64,000 nucleotides of DNA, taken from the NCBI RefSeq assembly GCF_048006345.1, contig NZ_CP180351.1, forward strand, positions 2,976,001-3,040,000, given 5' to 3'. This document shows, piece by piece, positions 26,026 to 34,626 of the stretch (within the stretch, counting starts at the first letter, position 1; the number at the start of each line of letters is the position of its first letter). The notes under the pieces are model-generated. The model made no database searches. It was not told where the DNA came from and saw only the letters and a program-made list of their open reading frames with translations. The translations under genes were made by a program, and so were the position numbers. Source of the DNA: Marivita sp030148515 (GTDB taxonomy: Bacteria; Pseudomonadota; Alphaproteobacteria; Rhodobacterales; Rhodobacteraceae).

Positions 26026-26739
26026 TCAAAAACGAACGGACAGATCGACCAGCCAAATCGGCAGGTTGTCGAGCAGCCAGATTTCAATCACGTGGTGCCA
26101 TTTCAGAAGCAGGCCAACACCGACCAGAAGGAAAGCCAGCCCAAGCACGGGGCGGCTGGCCATTGCGATCTTGCGCAGACGGGCATTGTGCCTGCCGATC
26201 GCACCGCGTGCGCCATAGGCCAGCGCGAGCATGAAGCTCGACACACCCAGCGCGAAGGCCGACATGATGAGGGTGACATGACCAAGGCTTTGTCCCTGGC
26301 TGGCCAGCGCGATGGCTCCGCCCAAGGTTGGGCCGATGCAAGGGCTCCAGACCGCGCCGAGCAGCGCACCACCAGCGAATTGGCCCCGCAGGGATTGGCC
26401 GTCGAGCTCGTTCATCCCTGCATCGGCTCGTGCAGACAGGCCGGATGTCGCCGCGACCATGACGGCACTGCCCTTGGGCACCAGCAGCAACAGGCCGAAG
26501 GCCACCATCAGCCATGCCCCGATCTGCGCAAGCGTGTCGACGGTCAGGCCGATCAGGTGACCAAACGCGGTGACACTGACGCCAAGAACAACGAAGGACA
26601 GGCTCATGCCGGCGGCAAGCGCGAGAGGGCCGCGCTTGTCTGCCTGCACGGCCGTTGCCAGCACGATCGGAAGCACCGGGATCACGCAGGGGTTGATGAG
26701 GGTCAGAAGCCCCGCAAGATATGCAAACACGATTTCCAT
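26026..26739 (-). CDS. CcdA family thiol-reducing membrane protein
   Basis: About 237 residues from the ATG at 26739 (MEIVFAYLAGLLTLINPCVIP). It is a six-helix DsbD-transmembrane-domain protein, with one conserved Cys in INPCVIPVLP (about residue 18) and the second in WSPCIGPTLGG (about 130). These pass electrons from cytoplasmic thioredoxin to periplasmic partners. The partner is likely the thioredoxin-like protein encoded just downstream. An upstream in-frame ATG at 26766 is possible but adds nine non-conserved residues. Confidence 0.9.
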   Translation of the reverse strand: MEIVFAYLAGLLTLINPCVIPVLPIVLATAVQADKRGPLALAAGMSLSFVVLGVSVTAFGHLIGLTVDTLAQIGAWLMVAFGLLLLVPKGSAVMVAATSGLSARADAGMNELDGQSLRGQFAGGALLGAVWSPCIGPTLGGAIALASQGQSLGHVTLIMSAFALGVSSFMLALAYGARGAIGRHNARLRKIAMASRPVLGLAFLLVGVGLLLKWHHVIEIWLLDNLPIWLVDLSVRF

Positions 26740-26798
26740 GGTTGCAGACGTAATCTGCAAACACACGGCCTGTCATTGAAACTCATGCTGACGTGTTT

Positions 26799-27692
26799 TC
26801 ACTTCGGCGTTGAGTTTGTTTCAGTCCCGCCGGTCTGACGCGAGATCTGCACCGCCAGAATACCAAAGGTGATGATCACCACGCCCAGAATGTCCATTGC
26901 ACCCAGTTGTTCCGACAGGATCAGCGCTGCCGTGGCCACGCCAAGGAACGGGTTGAGAAAATGGAACGTCGCAGCTTTGACCGCTCCGATGCGGTTGACC
27001 AGCCAGAACCAGACCAGGGTGGCCATCAGTCCCGGCACGAGCGTGGTGTAGATGAAGGCCAGCACCAATTTGAGCGAAAGGGTGACGGCTGCTGTCTCGA
27101 GCAGCAGCCCGGCGGGCCAGAGGACGGCGCTGCCGATCAGCATTTGCAGACCGACGATCATCATGAAATTGCCGCCAGAGCTGGCGTTGCTGAGCGAGAG
27201 CGTGGCCACCGTCAACGAGATCACGCCAAGCAGGCACAGACCAACGCCGACCAGATCCGCGCCTGCGCCAAGCCGCGCACTCATGATGATCACCACGCCA
27301 CAGAACCCTGCGATCAACCCGATGATCCCCAGCGGCGATATGCGTTTTCCAGCAAAGACCCAGCCCGCCACTCCGACAAGGAGCGGCATCGAGGATGCGA
27401 TGATGGCGGCAAGCGAGGCTTCAATCCTCTGCATGGCGACAAAGTTGAGACCGAGATAGAGCGCGTTCTGGCAGATGCCGAAGACGATCGTCGCCTTCCA
27501 CTGGTTTCGTGTAAGATGCCAGCTTTGCCCCATGAGACGCGCAATCAGAACCGCCAGTGCCCCCGAAATGGCAAAGCGCAGGGCCAATGCCATCAATGGC
27601 GGCGCGTCGGCCACGATGATCCGCGCAGAGGTGAAGGCCGAAGACCACATGGCTGCAAAAGCCAGTCCCATGAGGATTGCGCGTATGTCCAA
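26799..27692 (-). CDS. EamA/DMT family transporter
   Basis: A 297-residue drug/metabolite transporter made of two five-helix EamA repeats (about 10-140 and 155-285). Repeat ends show the typical GYVFLGE-like positions replaced by AGWVFAGKRISPLGIIGLIAGFCGVV and by AALILSEQLGAMDILGVVIITFGI. The probable role is export of a small metabolite or amino acid; the substrate cannot be assigned. It is on the same strand as ccdA, with 59 bp between them, so cotranscription is possible but not required. Confidence 0.87.
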   Translation of the reverse strand: MDIRAILMGLAFAAMWSSAFTSARIIVADAPPLMALALRFAISGALAVLIARLMGQSWHLTRNQWKATIVFGICQNALYLGLNFVAMQRIEASLAAIIASSMPLLVGVAGWVFAGKRISPLGIIGLIAGFCGVVIIMSARLGAGADLVGVGLCLLGVISLTVATLSLSNASSGGNFMMIVGLQMLIGSAVLWPAGLLLETAAVTLSLKLVLAFIYTTLVPGLMATLVWFWLVNRIGAVKAATFHFLNPFLGVATAALILSEQLGAMDILGVVIITFGILAVQISRQTGGTETNSTPK

Positions 27693-27954
27693 CTGGGCCT
27701 CCGATCACGGAAAAATGCAACCTGCGCATCGGCTGGTCGCTTTGCGCCCATCTACACATCGCGGGGCCGGAACTGCAATGACCGGTGGTCAAGTAGTTGC
27801 CACGCTCGACCGAGGGGCTTTGCAGAGATGTGACTCCGCAACGAGTTGCGGCATCCATGCCATGCCCGGACGGCGATGATTGCGCACAGGCTTGCGGCGT
27901 TACCAGTCTAGTGCAACCTTCGGAGGCAACTTTATACAGCGGAATGAGTTTGAC

Positions 27955-28230
27955 ATGACCAGAGCCAAGGCTTTTCTCGCGGCCCCCCTGACCCTGCTTG
28001 GCCTCGCGGCCTGCGAACCGGTCCCGACATCTGGTGGATCTTCCGGTGGGATCATCACCGTACCAGAATCGGTGTCGTCCATTGCAGCCCCTTTCCAGGA
28101 TCTGACAACAGCACGGGTGAAGGCCGAAGATGGCTGTTACTGGTACACACATCGTGGCCCAGTCGAGACGACCGAACTTCCCCTGCGCACGACCAGCGGC
28201 AATCCGATCTGCGTTCGGCCTGCCGGCTGA
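27955..28230 (+). CDS. Small putative lipoprotein
   Basis: About 91 residues from the ATG at 27955 (MTRAKAFLAAPLTLLGLAAC). The signal sequence ends in a lipobox LAAC, so Cys20 or so would be acylated after cleavage by signal peptidase II. The short mature part has a Gly/Ser-rich start (TSGGSSGG), and one further Cys pair (DGCYWYTHRG and NPICVRP) that could form a disulfide. No known domain is recognised. It is divergent from the EamA gene across about 260 bp with no other feature seen, and converges with the L,D-transpeptidase. Confidence 0.75.
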   Translation: MTRAKAFLAAPLTLLGLAACEPVPTSGGSSGGIITVPESVSSIAAPFQDLTTARVKAEDGCYWYTHRGPVETTELPLRTTSGNPICVRPAG

Positions 28231-28245
28231 CGGAAATGGGGCGGC

Positions 28246-28890
28246 CTAGAGCCGCCCGCCGTCCGTTGGATAAAGATAGGCGGTCACACCCGTATCCACG
28301 TTGTCATAGAGCGTGTTGATATGCGCCATCACCATACGCACGCAGCCCGAACTGGCCCGCGTCCCGATGGAACGAGGTGCAGGTGTGCCGTGGATGCGCA
28401 GATAGGTGTCGCGATTGCCGACATAGAGATAGAGCGCCCGCGACCCCAATGCGTTTTCCGGGCCGGGAGGCATCCCCTCTTCCCAGCGGGCGTATTTCTC
28501 GGGCTCGCGTTTGATCATCGCAGGTGTCGGCGTCCAGCCCGGCCATTTGGCTTTGCGACGGATCGTGTAGACACCCGGTTCATAAAGACCGTCCCGTCCG
28601 ATGGCGACGCCATAGCGCATCGCGGTGCCATCGTCCTGAATGTGGTAGAGATAGCGCGCGACCGCATCGACATGGACATCACCGGGCGTCAAGCCTTCGT
28701 TGGCGCGAACACGCTGCGGCAGGTAGCGCGGGTGGAGCCCCCACGGATTGCTTGTTCCCAGATCGAAATTCGTGGGCGTCACTTGTGAATCCCATGCGTC
28801 CCATTCGCTTGGCGCGGCAAGGGCCGGGCCAGCAAGGGCTGGTGTGGCCAGTGCGCCAAGGGTGGCAATCATCTGTCGTCTGGTGAACAT
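28246..28890 (-). CDS. L,D-transpeptidase (YkuD family)
   Basis: A 214-residue exported protein with a twin-arginine signal (MFTRRQMIATLGALATPALAGPALA). The catalytic region HGTPAPRSIGTRASSGCVRM carries His167 and the nucleophile Cys183. It would form 3-3 crosslinks in peptidoglycan or attach proteins to the cell wall. No extra peptidoglycan-binding domain is present. The length is typical of short alphaproteobacterial members. Confidence 0.92.
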   Translation of the reverse strand: MFTRRQMIATLGALATPALAGPALAAPSEWDAWDSQVTPTNFDLGTSNPWGLHPRYLPQRVRANEGLTPGDVHVDAVARYLYHIQDDGTAMRYGVAIGRDGLYEPGVYTIRRKAKWPGWTPTPAMIKREPEKYARWEEGMPPGPENALGSRALYLYVGNRDTYLRIHGTPAPRSIGTRASSGCVRMVMAHINTLYDNVDTGVTAYLYPTDGGRL

Positions 28891-29756
28891 AGGCAGCCTT
28901 TCAATCTTAACGGGTCCAAAGCAGAGCGGACCTCACTCTGTGTAATTATGCGATGCTGTTAGTGAAACCGTCAATTTGGCCATAGGTTCAAACGTAAATT
29001 CCCTGCCTCACAAATATGTGTGCCAGATGCAGAATGTGTTGCTACAGAAGGCATCGCGTGATGGCGCGGTCCACGGAGGTTCCGCACACGATAAAATCCA
29101 AACAATTTCAGGATGGTAAGGAAATCCTTACCCTAGGTCACATTTGCACGTGCCACCCCCCATTTGGGAGATGTGGCAAAACCCGAGACTTCCTAACCCA
29201 ACAGCATAACTCATGTGTTGGGGGGAAAAGTGTCAGAGGTTTACCAGTATCTCGTATCGGTTGCTCATGCCGGGCGTGTTGGACGTCACGACGATCCAAC
29301 TTTCCGAGTTTCTGATCGTTGCTGTGATCATGTTCACAGCTTTGTACGCCGGAACTTACATACTCATTGCAGTCGCAGCGCCGATCACCAGCATCGCGAA
29401 ACCACATCGGTACTTGATGCCGCAGAACAAAGGGGTGGCAGGCATGCTGGCGGTTGTAGGAGAATGAATGACGTTCGCGTAGCGTAACGAGATTTAGAGA
29501 TTCCCCGGCCATGATACCTCTTCCGGTTATGGCCGAGGAAATGCGGTGTGTCTGCATCAGGCTAGTTGCAAGCCCGCAGGCACGCCGCATCAGATTTCCC
29601 TGAGAATTCTGATTGTGCTTTATATTGAAAGCGGCCGTCCTTGGATGCAGGTCGATGTTTTGGCGAACGCTGGGCTTGCCTTGGTGTTTCAACATCCAGA
29701 AACCTTGATCCCGCTCATGGCCGAGGCGGCGAGACGGGCCGCCTCGGGCGCTCCGA
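28891..29756. other. Gene-free stretch of about 870 bp
   Basis: Lower GC than the surroundings. No protein family is recognisable in any frame; a 185-residue leftward open frame (29138-29695) and an 84-residue rightward one (29213-29467) have no family-like composition. Two hairpins are visible: GGTAAGG-AAAT-CCTTACC (29115-29132) and CGAGGCGGC-N7-GCCGCCTCG (29722-29746). The second lies just past the FAH-family stop and may end its transcript although no T run follows. A decayed gene or an unrecognised RNA is possible. Confidence 0.5.
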
Positions 29757-30530
29757 TCAGCCGTCCGTAGCGCCGGTGAGTGTCACGCTGACACCGCCAA
29801 TCCCCTCGATCACAACCTCGACCTCCATCCCTGCCTTCACAGGGCGCGCGCCCAGCGATGTGCCGCAGGCGATCAGGTCACCGGGATTGAGCGTCATGTC
29901 CTGCGACAAGAGGCTGACGATCTGCGCAGGCGGCAGGATCATGTCCGCGGCGGGATAGGATTGCCGTTCGCGGCCATTGACCAGAACAGTGACGGTCACG
30001 TCCTGCCACGCCAGATCGGTTTCGATCACCGGTCCAACAACCCCAAAGCCGTCAAAGCTCTTGGAGCGGGTCCATTGCGGGAAGGACGGGTCGGCGAAAA
30101 GAATGTCGAGAGACGTCAGATCGTTGATGCAGGTGTAGCCGAAGATGGCCTGTTCCGCCTCTTCAACCGATGCGTTCTTGCAGGTTTGCCCGATGACAAT
30201 GCCCAATTCGCCTTCGAAGATCACCCGACCCGCAGAGTCTGGCAATTCGACCGAAGCGCCCGGACCGGACAATGACGTGTCGGCCTTGAAGAAGTACAGC
30301 GGGTGCATGGGATGTTCGTTACCGTTCTTTTCCGCAGCAGCCTTGAAGTTGTTCCAGAGGCCGATGAATTTGCCCGGCACCACCGGTGGCAACAACGTCA
30401 CGTCGGCAACCGCGACCGCGTCACCTGCTGTGTGCTCGGAACCAAGGCTGGCGCGAGGGTGGAACATGTCATCCGCGATGACGCCTGTCATTATGCTGCC
30501 GTCGGCACCTGTCGCTCTGGCCCATTTCAT
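29757..30530 (-). CDS. Fumarylacetoacetate hydrolase family protein
   Basis: A 257-residue FAH-fold enzyme. The metal-binding acids are in FEGELGIVIG (about 103-112) and the Asp of NDLTSLDI. The active-site Lys lies in TRSKSFDGFGVVGP. The family hydrolyses, hydrates or decarboxylates beta-diketo acids in aromatic and sugar-acid degradation. The particular reaction cannot be read from the sequence. It stands alone, with no pathway partners nearby. Confidence 0.88.
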   Translation of the reverse strand: MKWARATGADGSIMTGVIADDMFHPRASLGSEHTAGDAVAVADVTLLPPVVPGKFIGLWNNFKAAAEKNGNEHPMHPLYFFKADTSLSGPGASVELPDSAGRVIFEGELGIVIGQTCKNASVEEAEQAIFGYTCINDLTSLDILFADPSFPQWTRSKSFDGFGVVGPVIETDLAWQDVTVTVLVNGRERQSYPAADMILPPAQIVSLLSQDMTLNPGDLIACGTSLGARPVKAGMEVEVVIEGIGGVSVTLTGATDG

Positions 30531-30658
30531 ACTCTGTCCTCCCTCAGTTGGTCGTGTGGGTCGGCGTCCGACCTTAGGTTTTGGTGGTTATAGGTCGCCA
30601 GGTCCGGGACGCCACGGAAATCGTCAGCCTCCGAGGCCCGCGACACGGGCCGAAATCG

Positions 30659-30685
30659 AAAAAACCCCGCCGAAAACCGGCGGGG
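30659..30685 (-). terminator. Rho-independent terminator of ccrM
   Basis: On the minus strand CCCCGCCG-GTTTT-CGGCGGGG is followed by TTTTTT. It lies about 56 bp past the ccrM stop. Confidence 0.88.
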
Positions 30686-30740
30686 CAAGGTGTAGTGCCG
30701 CGGGATCATGACCGCATGCACCGGCGGTGTTCTGTATGGG

Positions 30741-31844
30741 TCAGTTCATCTCGGCGCGGATCTGCTGGCGCAGGACGTCGATGGGCACGGTCTTGCCATC
30801 GCGTTTGAAGCACCAGTAGGTCCAGCCATTGCAGCTTGGCGCGCCTTCAAGATGCGCGCCGACCTGATGGATCGAGCCCTTGATGTCATTGCCGATCAGC
30901 GTGCCATCGGCACGGACCTTAGCCTTGTGACGACCATTCATGCTTAAAAGTTCTTCACCGGGGCGCAGCATGCCGCGCTCGACCAGCTGGCCAAACGGCA
31001 CGCGCGGTTCGGCGCGCTTGCTAGTTGTCGTTTCGAGCGCAGCCTTGTCCAGACGGCGCACTGCCGCGATCCGTTGTTCCGCAACTTCGCGATACTTCGC
31101 TTCGCGTTCGATGCCGATCCAGTCGCGGCCAAGCATCTTGGCAACAGCACCAGTGGTGCCGGTTCCGAAGAACGGATCAAGCACCACGTCACCCGGCTTG
31201 GTCGATCCAACGAGGACACGGTGCAACAAAGCCTGCGGTTTTTGCGTCGGATGTGCCTTGTCGCCTGCGGAATCCTTGAGCCGCTCGCCCCCATTGCAGA
31301 TCGGCAGCACCCAGTCGGACCGCATCTGGATGCCCTCGTTGAGCGATTTGAGCGCCTCATAGTTGAAGGTGTATTTCGCGCCTTCCGATTTCGACGCCCA
31401 GATCATGGTCTCATGCGCGTTGGTAAAGCGCTTGCCACGGAAATTCGGCATCGGGTTCGATTTGCGCCAGACAACATCGTTGAGGATCCAATAGCCCTCG
31501 TCCTGCAGTGCGGACCCGACACGGAAAATATTGTGATACGAGCCGATGACCCAGATCGCCCCATCAGGCTTGAGCAACCGGCGTGCAGCCTTCAGCCAGC
31601 CGCGGGTGAAGTCATCATATGCCTTGAAGCTGGAGAACTGGTCCCATTCATCATCAACGGCGTCGACGCGGGAGTTGTCGGGGCGATGCAGATCGCCCTT
31701 CAGCTGCAGGTTATAGGGCGGGTCTGCAAAGATCAGATCGACCGACGCGGCGGGCAATCCATTCATGATCTCGATGCAGTCCCCTGCAAGAATCGTGTTG
31801 ATCGGCAGCGCATCAGCGCTGTTCGGTTTGGTCATCTTCGTCAT
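30741..31844 (-). CDS. ccrM: Cell-cycle DNA adenine methyltransferase, GANTC-specific
   Basis: A 367-residue beta-class N6-adenine methyltransferase. The catalytic motif DPPYNLQL lies at about residues 41-48, and the SAM-binding DPFFGTGTTGAVA comes after the target-recognition region (about 218-230). The C-terminal extension of about 80 residues (ending NGWTYWCFKRDGKTVPIDVL) is the CcrM-specific domain needed for DNA binding. In Alphaproteobacteria this orphan enzyme methylates GANTC late in replication and links methylation to cell-cycle transcription. The upstream region has three GANTC sites. rnhB lies upstream on the same strand. Confidence 0.95.
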   Translation of the reverse strand: MTKMTKPNSADALPINTILAGDCIEIMNGLPAASVDLIFADPPYNLQLKGDLHRPDNSRVDAVDDEWDQFSSFKAYDDFTRGWLKAARRLLKPDGAIWVIGSYHNIFRVGSALQDEGYWILNDVVWRKSNPMPNFRGKRFTNAHETMIWASKSEGAKYTFNYEALKSLNEGIQMRSDWVLPICNGGERLKDSAGDKAHPTQKPQALLHRVLVGSTKPGDVVLDPFFGTGTTGAVAKMLGRDWIGIEREAKYREVAEQRIAAVRRLDKAALETTTSKRAEPRVPFGQLVERGMLRPGEELLSMNGRHKAKVRADGTLIGNDIKGSIHQVGAHLEGAPSCNGWTYWCFKRDGKTVPIDVLRQQIRAEMN

Positions 31845-31898
31845 TCTCTGCCTATCGTCCCGGCGCCGATTTTGCGCTCTGTGATTGGCTCGAAAGAT

Positions 31899-31937
31899 GA
31901 GTCAAAGCCGATTCGCGGTCAATTTCTTTTTTGAATC
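31899..31937. promoter_or_regulatory. Cluster of three GANTC sites upstream of ccrM
   Basis: GAGTC (31899), GATTC (31910) and GAATC (31933) occur within 39 bp, 55-93 bp upstream of the ccrM start. In Caulobacter the ccrM promoter is controlled by methylation of such sites; the same feedback is inferred here. Confidence 0.6.
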
Positions 31938-31959
31938 AAGTGGTTATGATTTTATCTTG

Positions 31960-32565
31960 TCACAAGATATTGTGCACGGGCTTGAACGAACGTCTATGGT
32001 GTGGGGTGACACCAAGATTTCGAAGGGCTTCTTTGTGACACTTCGTCGGGTATCCCTGATTTCGATCCCAGCCATAGCCGGGATACTGTTGCGCCAAATC
32101 CCACATGATCGCATCGCGCCTTGTTTTGGCCACAATTGAGGCCGCAGCGATACTCAAAGACAGGCTGTCACCCTTGATGATGGGGGTCGCCGGCACGGTC
32201 AAATCACGCGGAACGAGATTTCCGTCGATAAGCACGTGATCAGGTGGTGCTTTCAAATCCTCAATCGCGCGACACATGGCAACATGGCTCGCCCGAAGGA
32301 TGTTCAACGAGTCGATCTCCTCGACCGTTGCGAGGCCGATCCCGACCTCTGCCTGCGTCAGGATGAGGTCGAGAAGCGCCATTCGCTTTTTCGCCGTCAG
32401 CACCTTTGAATCATTGAGCCCCTCGGGAACCACCGATGGATCAAGCACTACCGCAGCAGCGACCACAGGCCCTGCCAGAGGCCCCCGCCCCGCCTCATCG
32501 ACACCGGCGATCCTGCTGGCCCCGGACAGGCGCACATGGTTTTCGAATTCAAAGCTTGGTGCCAT
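31960..32565 (-). CDS. rnhB: Ribonuclease HII
   Basis: About 201 residues from the Met at 32565 (MAPSFEFENHVRL). An in-frame reading to 32736 adds 57 residues with no family likeness. GVDEAGRGPLAGPVV gives the catalytic Asp23 and Glu24, Asp114 is in VLIDGN, and SIVAKTRRD contains the further acidic residue. It removes ribonucleotides and RNA primers from DNA. It lies upstream of ccrM on the same strand, with a 115-bp gap carrying the GANTC sites, so ccrM probably has its own promoter. Confidence 0.94.
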   Translation of the reverse strand: MAPSFEFENHVRLSGASRIAGVDEAGRGPLAGPVVAAAVVLDPSVVPEGLNDSKVLTAKKRMALLDLILTQAEVGIGLATVEEIDSLNILRASHVAMCRAIEDLKAPPDHVLIDGNLVPRDLTVPATPIIKGDSLSLSIAAASIVAKTRRDAIMWDLAQQYPGYGWDRNQGYPTKCHKEALRNLGVTPHHRRSFKPVHNIL

Positions 32566-32740
32566 CCCGCCAGCTTGCCCAAATGACGCGCAAAGGCAAG
32601 CGGACACAGCCGCTCCAGACCCCCGCGGCGCACCACCCTGTCCGCGATGTCTGTTTTTGCGATTTAGGTCGAAAACCCACTGGACACGCCCCAAACCGTC
32701 ACATAGAACGCCGCCACCCGAACGATGATCGTTCACCCGT

Positions 32741-32815
32741 GCCCGGGTAGCTCAGGGGTAGAGCAGTGGATTGAAAATCCTCGTGTCGGTGGTTCGATTC
32801 CGCCCCCGGGCACCA
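32741..32815 (+). tRNA. tRNA-Phe (GAA)
   Basis: A 75-base cloverleaf. The acceptor stem GCCCGGG pairs with CCCGGGC, followed by A and an encoded CCA. The anticodon loop TTGAAAA gives GAA. The D arm GCTC...GAGC and the T arm GGTGG-TTCGATT-CCGCC are regular. The anticodon stem has one apparent T-T mismatch (second pair). The accessory region begins directly downstream, so it may be an integration site. Confidence 0.93.
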
Positions 32816-32958
32816 TTTTATCAAATTAAATCAAATACCTGCGGCTAATCCAGCAACTCAGGTGACGCGTAAATTTGTTCTCGGGTATCACTGGGGTAGC
32901 GCTTTGACCAAGACGTCTAGTAGTTCTTGTAGCTCAAGACTGAGGTGCCCCTAGTTTC

Positions 32959-33247
32959 CTAAATACCTGCCTCGTTCATTTTCTGCTGTCTGATCTCGAA
33001 ATCAACGGGCGACAGCATGCCGTTGTTCGTGTGTTTGCGCTTCGGGGTATAGAACAGCTCGATGTACTCGAACACGTCCTGCCTAGCGGCCTCGCGGGTC
33101 GGGTACGTCCGTCGCCGGATGCGCTCCCGCTTCAGGAGTTGGAAGAAGCTCTCGGCGACGGCGTTGTCGTGGCAGTTCCCGCGCCGGCTCAAGGTCGTGC
33201 TGGCGGAGGAAGGTCTGCCACTCCCGGCTGGTGAACTGGGAACCTTG
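32959..33247 (-). pseudogene. 3' part of outer IS3 transposase orfB
   Basis: Reads GSQFTSREWQTFLRQHDLEP, then after a small deletion with frameshift SRRGNCHDNAVAESFFQLLKRE, continuing to the C-terminal FYTPKRKHTNNGMLSPVDFE. The second stretch includes the third catalytic acid (Glu of AVAES) of the DDE retroviral-type integrase core. Its N-terminal continuation resumes at 34627 on the far side of the IS110 insertion, where the sequence stops at VHSD. Confidence 0.88.
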
Positions 33248-33263
33248 GACGCCCTTCTAAGAG

Positions 33264-34340
33264 TCAAGCGGCGATTTGGGACTGATTGATGTGCTTCTGA
33301 CGCCGCATGATGATGCCGAAGACTTCTCGGGCGATATAGCGCTTGAGGCTGCGAATGGCTTCCAGCTTCGAGTTGCCGGCAGCGATGCGTTTGGCAACGT
33401 AGGCCTGGGTGCGCGGGTCCAGTCGCAACCGTCCGATCGCGATAATGTGGATGGCGCTGTTGGCCGCGCGATCACCGCCTCGATTCAATCTGTGCCTGAT
33501 GGTCTTGCCTGATGACGCAGGGACAGGACTGACGCCACAAAGTGCCGCAAAGCTGGCCTCCGACCTGAGGCGCTCAGGGTTATCGCCAGCCGTCAGCAGC
33601 AGCTGCGCCGCGCTGTTCAGGCCGATCGCTGTCTGTTCGAGCAGCTCTGGGGCAAGATCCTTGACGATGGCTTCGATCATGTCATCCAGGTCGGCGATCT
33701 CGTCATGGAGTTCCAGATAGCGCCGCGCCAGCGATTTGAGCGAGATGCGATAGGCTTCTTCGACCTCCCGATACGCCGTGAGATCAGGCCGCCAAGCTGC
33801 CAACGTGCGGATTAACTGCATGCGGGTCATCTGCCGCAACGGGTCTCGCAACCTGTCGGGCGCGCAGACAATCGTCGTCTGGATCATCTGCAAGGCGATG
33901 CGGCGCGCCTGGACGGCCGTCTTGCGACAAACCCTTAGAACACGGAGGCTTTCGACCATTCCATCACGGCTCCTTGGTGTCACGGTATGCCGTTCGGCAA
34001 ATGCGGCATGAGCAGCGCTTTCCGCATCGAAGTGGTCGTTCTTTCCGCGGCGGCGGCGGTCATGCTTGTCAGGGGCAGTGACCTCCAGAACCTCGACACC
34101 AGCCGCCTGCATGTAACGCAACAATCCTGCGCCATAGCTGCCCGAGCATTCGATGCCAACGCGTTGTAGATCGCCGAAAGACCGCATCCAGGCGAGCATC
34201 AAGCGATACCCATGTCGTGTCGTGGGAAAGCTCTCGACACCGAGAACGCGGTCCTGGTGGTCAACGACCGCAGCAACGTGCAAGTCCTTGTGGGTATCGA
34301 CGCCGCCGACGACGTGAGATGCTTCTGAGAGTTCGGCCAT
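33264..34340 (-). CDS. IS110 family transposase (DEDD recombinase)
   Basis: A 358-residue intact transposase. The N-terminal RuvC-like DEDD domain shows GVDTHKD (about 13-19), GIECSGSYG (about 61-69) and DKHDRRRRGKNDHFDAESAA, giving the four acidic residues. The C-terminal transposase-20 domain has LRSEASFAALCGVSPVPASSGK, RHRLNRGGDRAANSAIH and the conserved Ser region typical of the family. Such enzymes insert without a DDE mechanism, guided by a bispecific bridge RNA. No lesion is visible, so the element may be active. Confidence 0.93.
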   Translation of the reverse strand: MAELSEASHVVGGVDTHKDLHVAAVVDHQDRVLGVESFPTTRHGYRLMLAWMRSFGDLQRVGIECSGSYGAGLLRYMQAAGVEVLEVTAPDKHDRRRRGKNDHFDAESAAHAAFAERHTVTPRSRDGMVESLRVLRVCRKTAVQARRIALQMIQTTIVCAPDRLRDPLRQMTRMQLIRTLAAWRPDLTAYREVEEAYRISLKSLARRYLELHDEIADLDDMIEAIVKDLAPELLEQTAIGLNSAAQLLLTAGDNPERLRSEASFAALCGVSPVPASSGKTIRHRLNRGGDRAANSAIHIIAIGRLRLDPRTQAYVAKRIAAGNSKLEAIRSLKRYIAREVFGIIMRRQKHINQSQIAA

Positions 34341-34626
34341 CCTATGATCCTTTCCTGCGGCACGTGAACGAGCATCGCTCAGAAGAATGCAGGGACAGAA
34401 CAGTCATGAGACCGGATGGTCAGGCCCTTCTTGGGTCACGGCGCACCTTTGAGACAAGCTCGCCGCAGGGCGTTCCCGGATGATCGACAGGTCCAGGGAA
34501 AGACACGTGTCAGGTCGATCGGAGTGAGAGTCAGATCACACCGGAAAGCCATGCGGCACCAACCCAGCGAATGGTCGATCGGTGTTTGAGTCAAACCACC
34601 CGAGAACTGGCACCAATCGTATGACT
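34341..34626 (-). ncRNA. Candidate IS110 bridge RNA region
   Basis: Non-coding left end of the IS110 element upstream of the transposase. In characterised IS110-group elements a bridge RNA of under 200 nt is transcribed from this position toward the transposase. Here it contains GGTCGATCGG-anchored direct repeats 60 bp apart. The RNA boundaries and guide loops were not resolved by eye. Confidence 0.4.

Larger units (their letters stand above)
33248..34626 (-). mobile_element. IS110-family insertion sequence
   Basis: The limits come from where the outer IS3 orfB is interrupted, between VHSD (34627 side) and QGSQ (33247 side), so they are good to a few bases. The element has an intact transposase and about 285 bp of non-coding DNA upstream of it, but only about 16 bp downstream. 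That layout is the IS110-group arrangement, in which the long upstream end encodes the bridge RNA. A direct repeat lies in that end (34513-34533 and 34573-34593, 18 of 21 bases identical). No target duplication is apparent. Confidence 0.85.

Noticed and set aside
29138..29695. A 185-residue leftward open frame in the gene-free stretch
   Set aside because: Composition is scattered with many Cys and His, no motif, no ribosome binding site of note. Kept only as part of the gap description.
32741..32815. tRNA-Phe as a pseudo-tRNA because of a T-T mismatch in the anticodon stem
   Set aside because: All other stems, the T loop and the encoded CCA are regular, and one mismatch does not prevent function.
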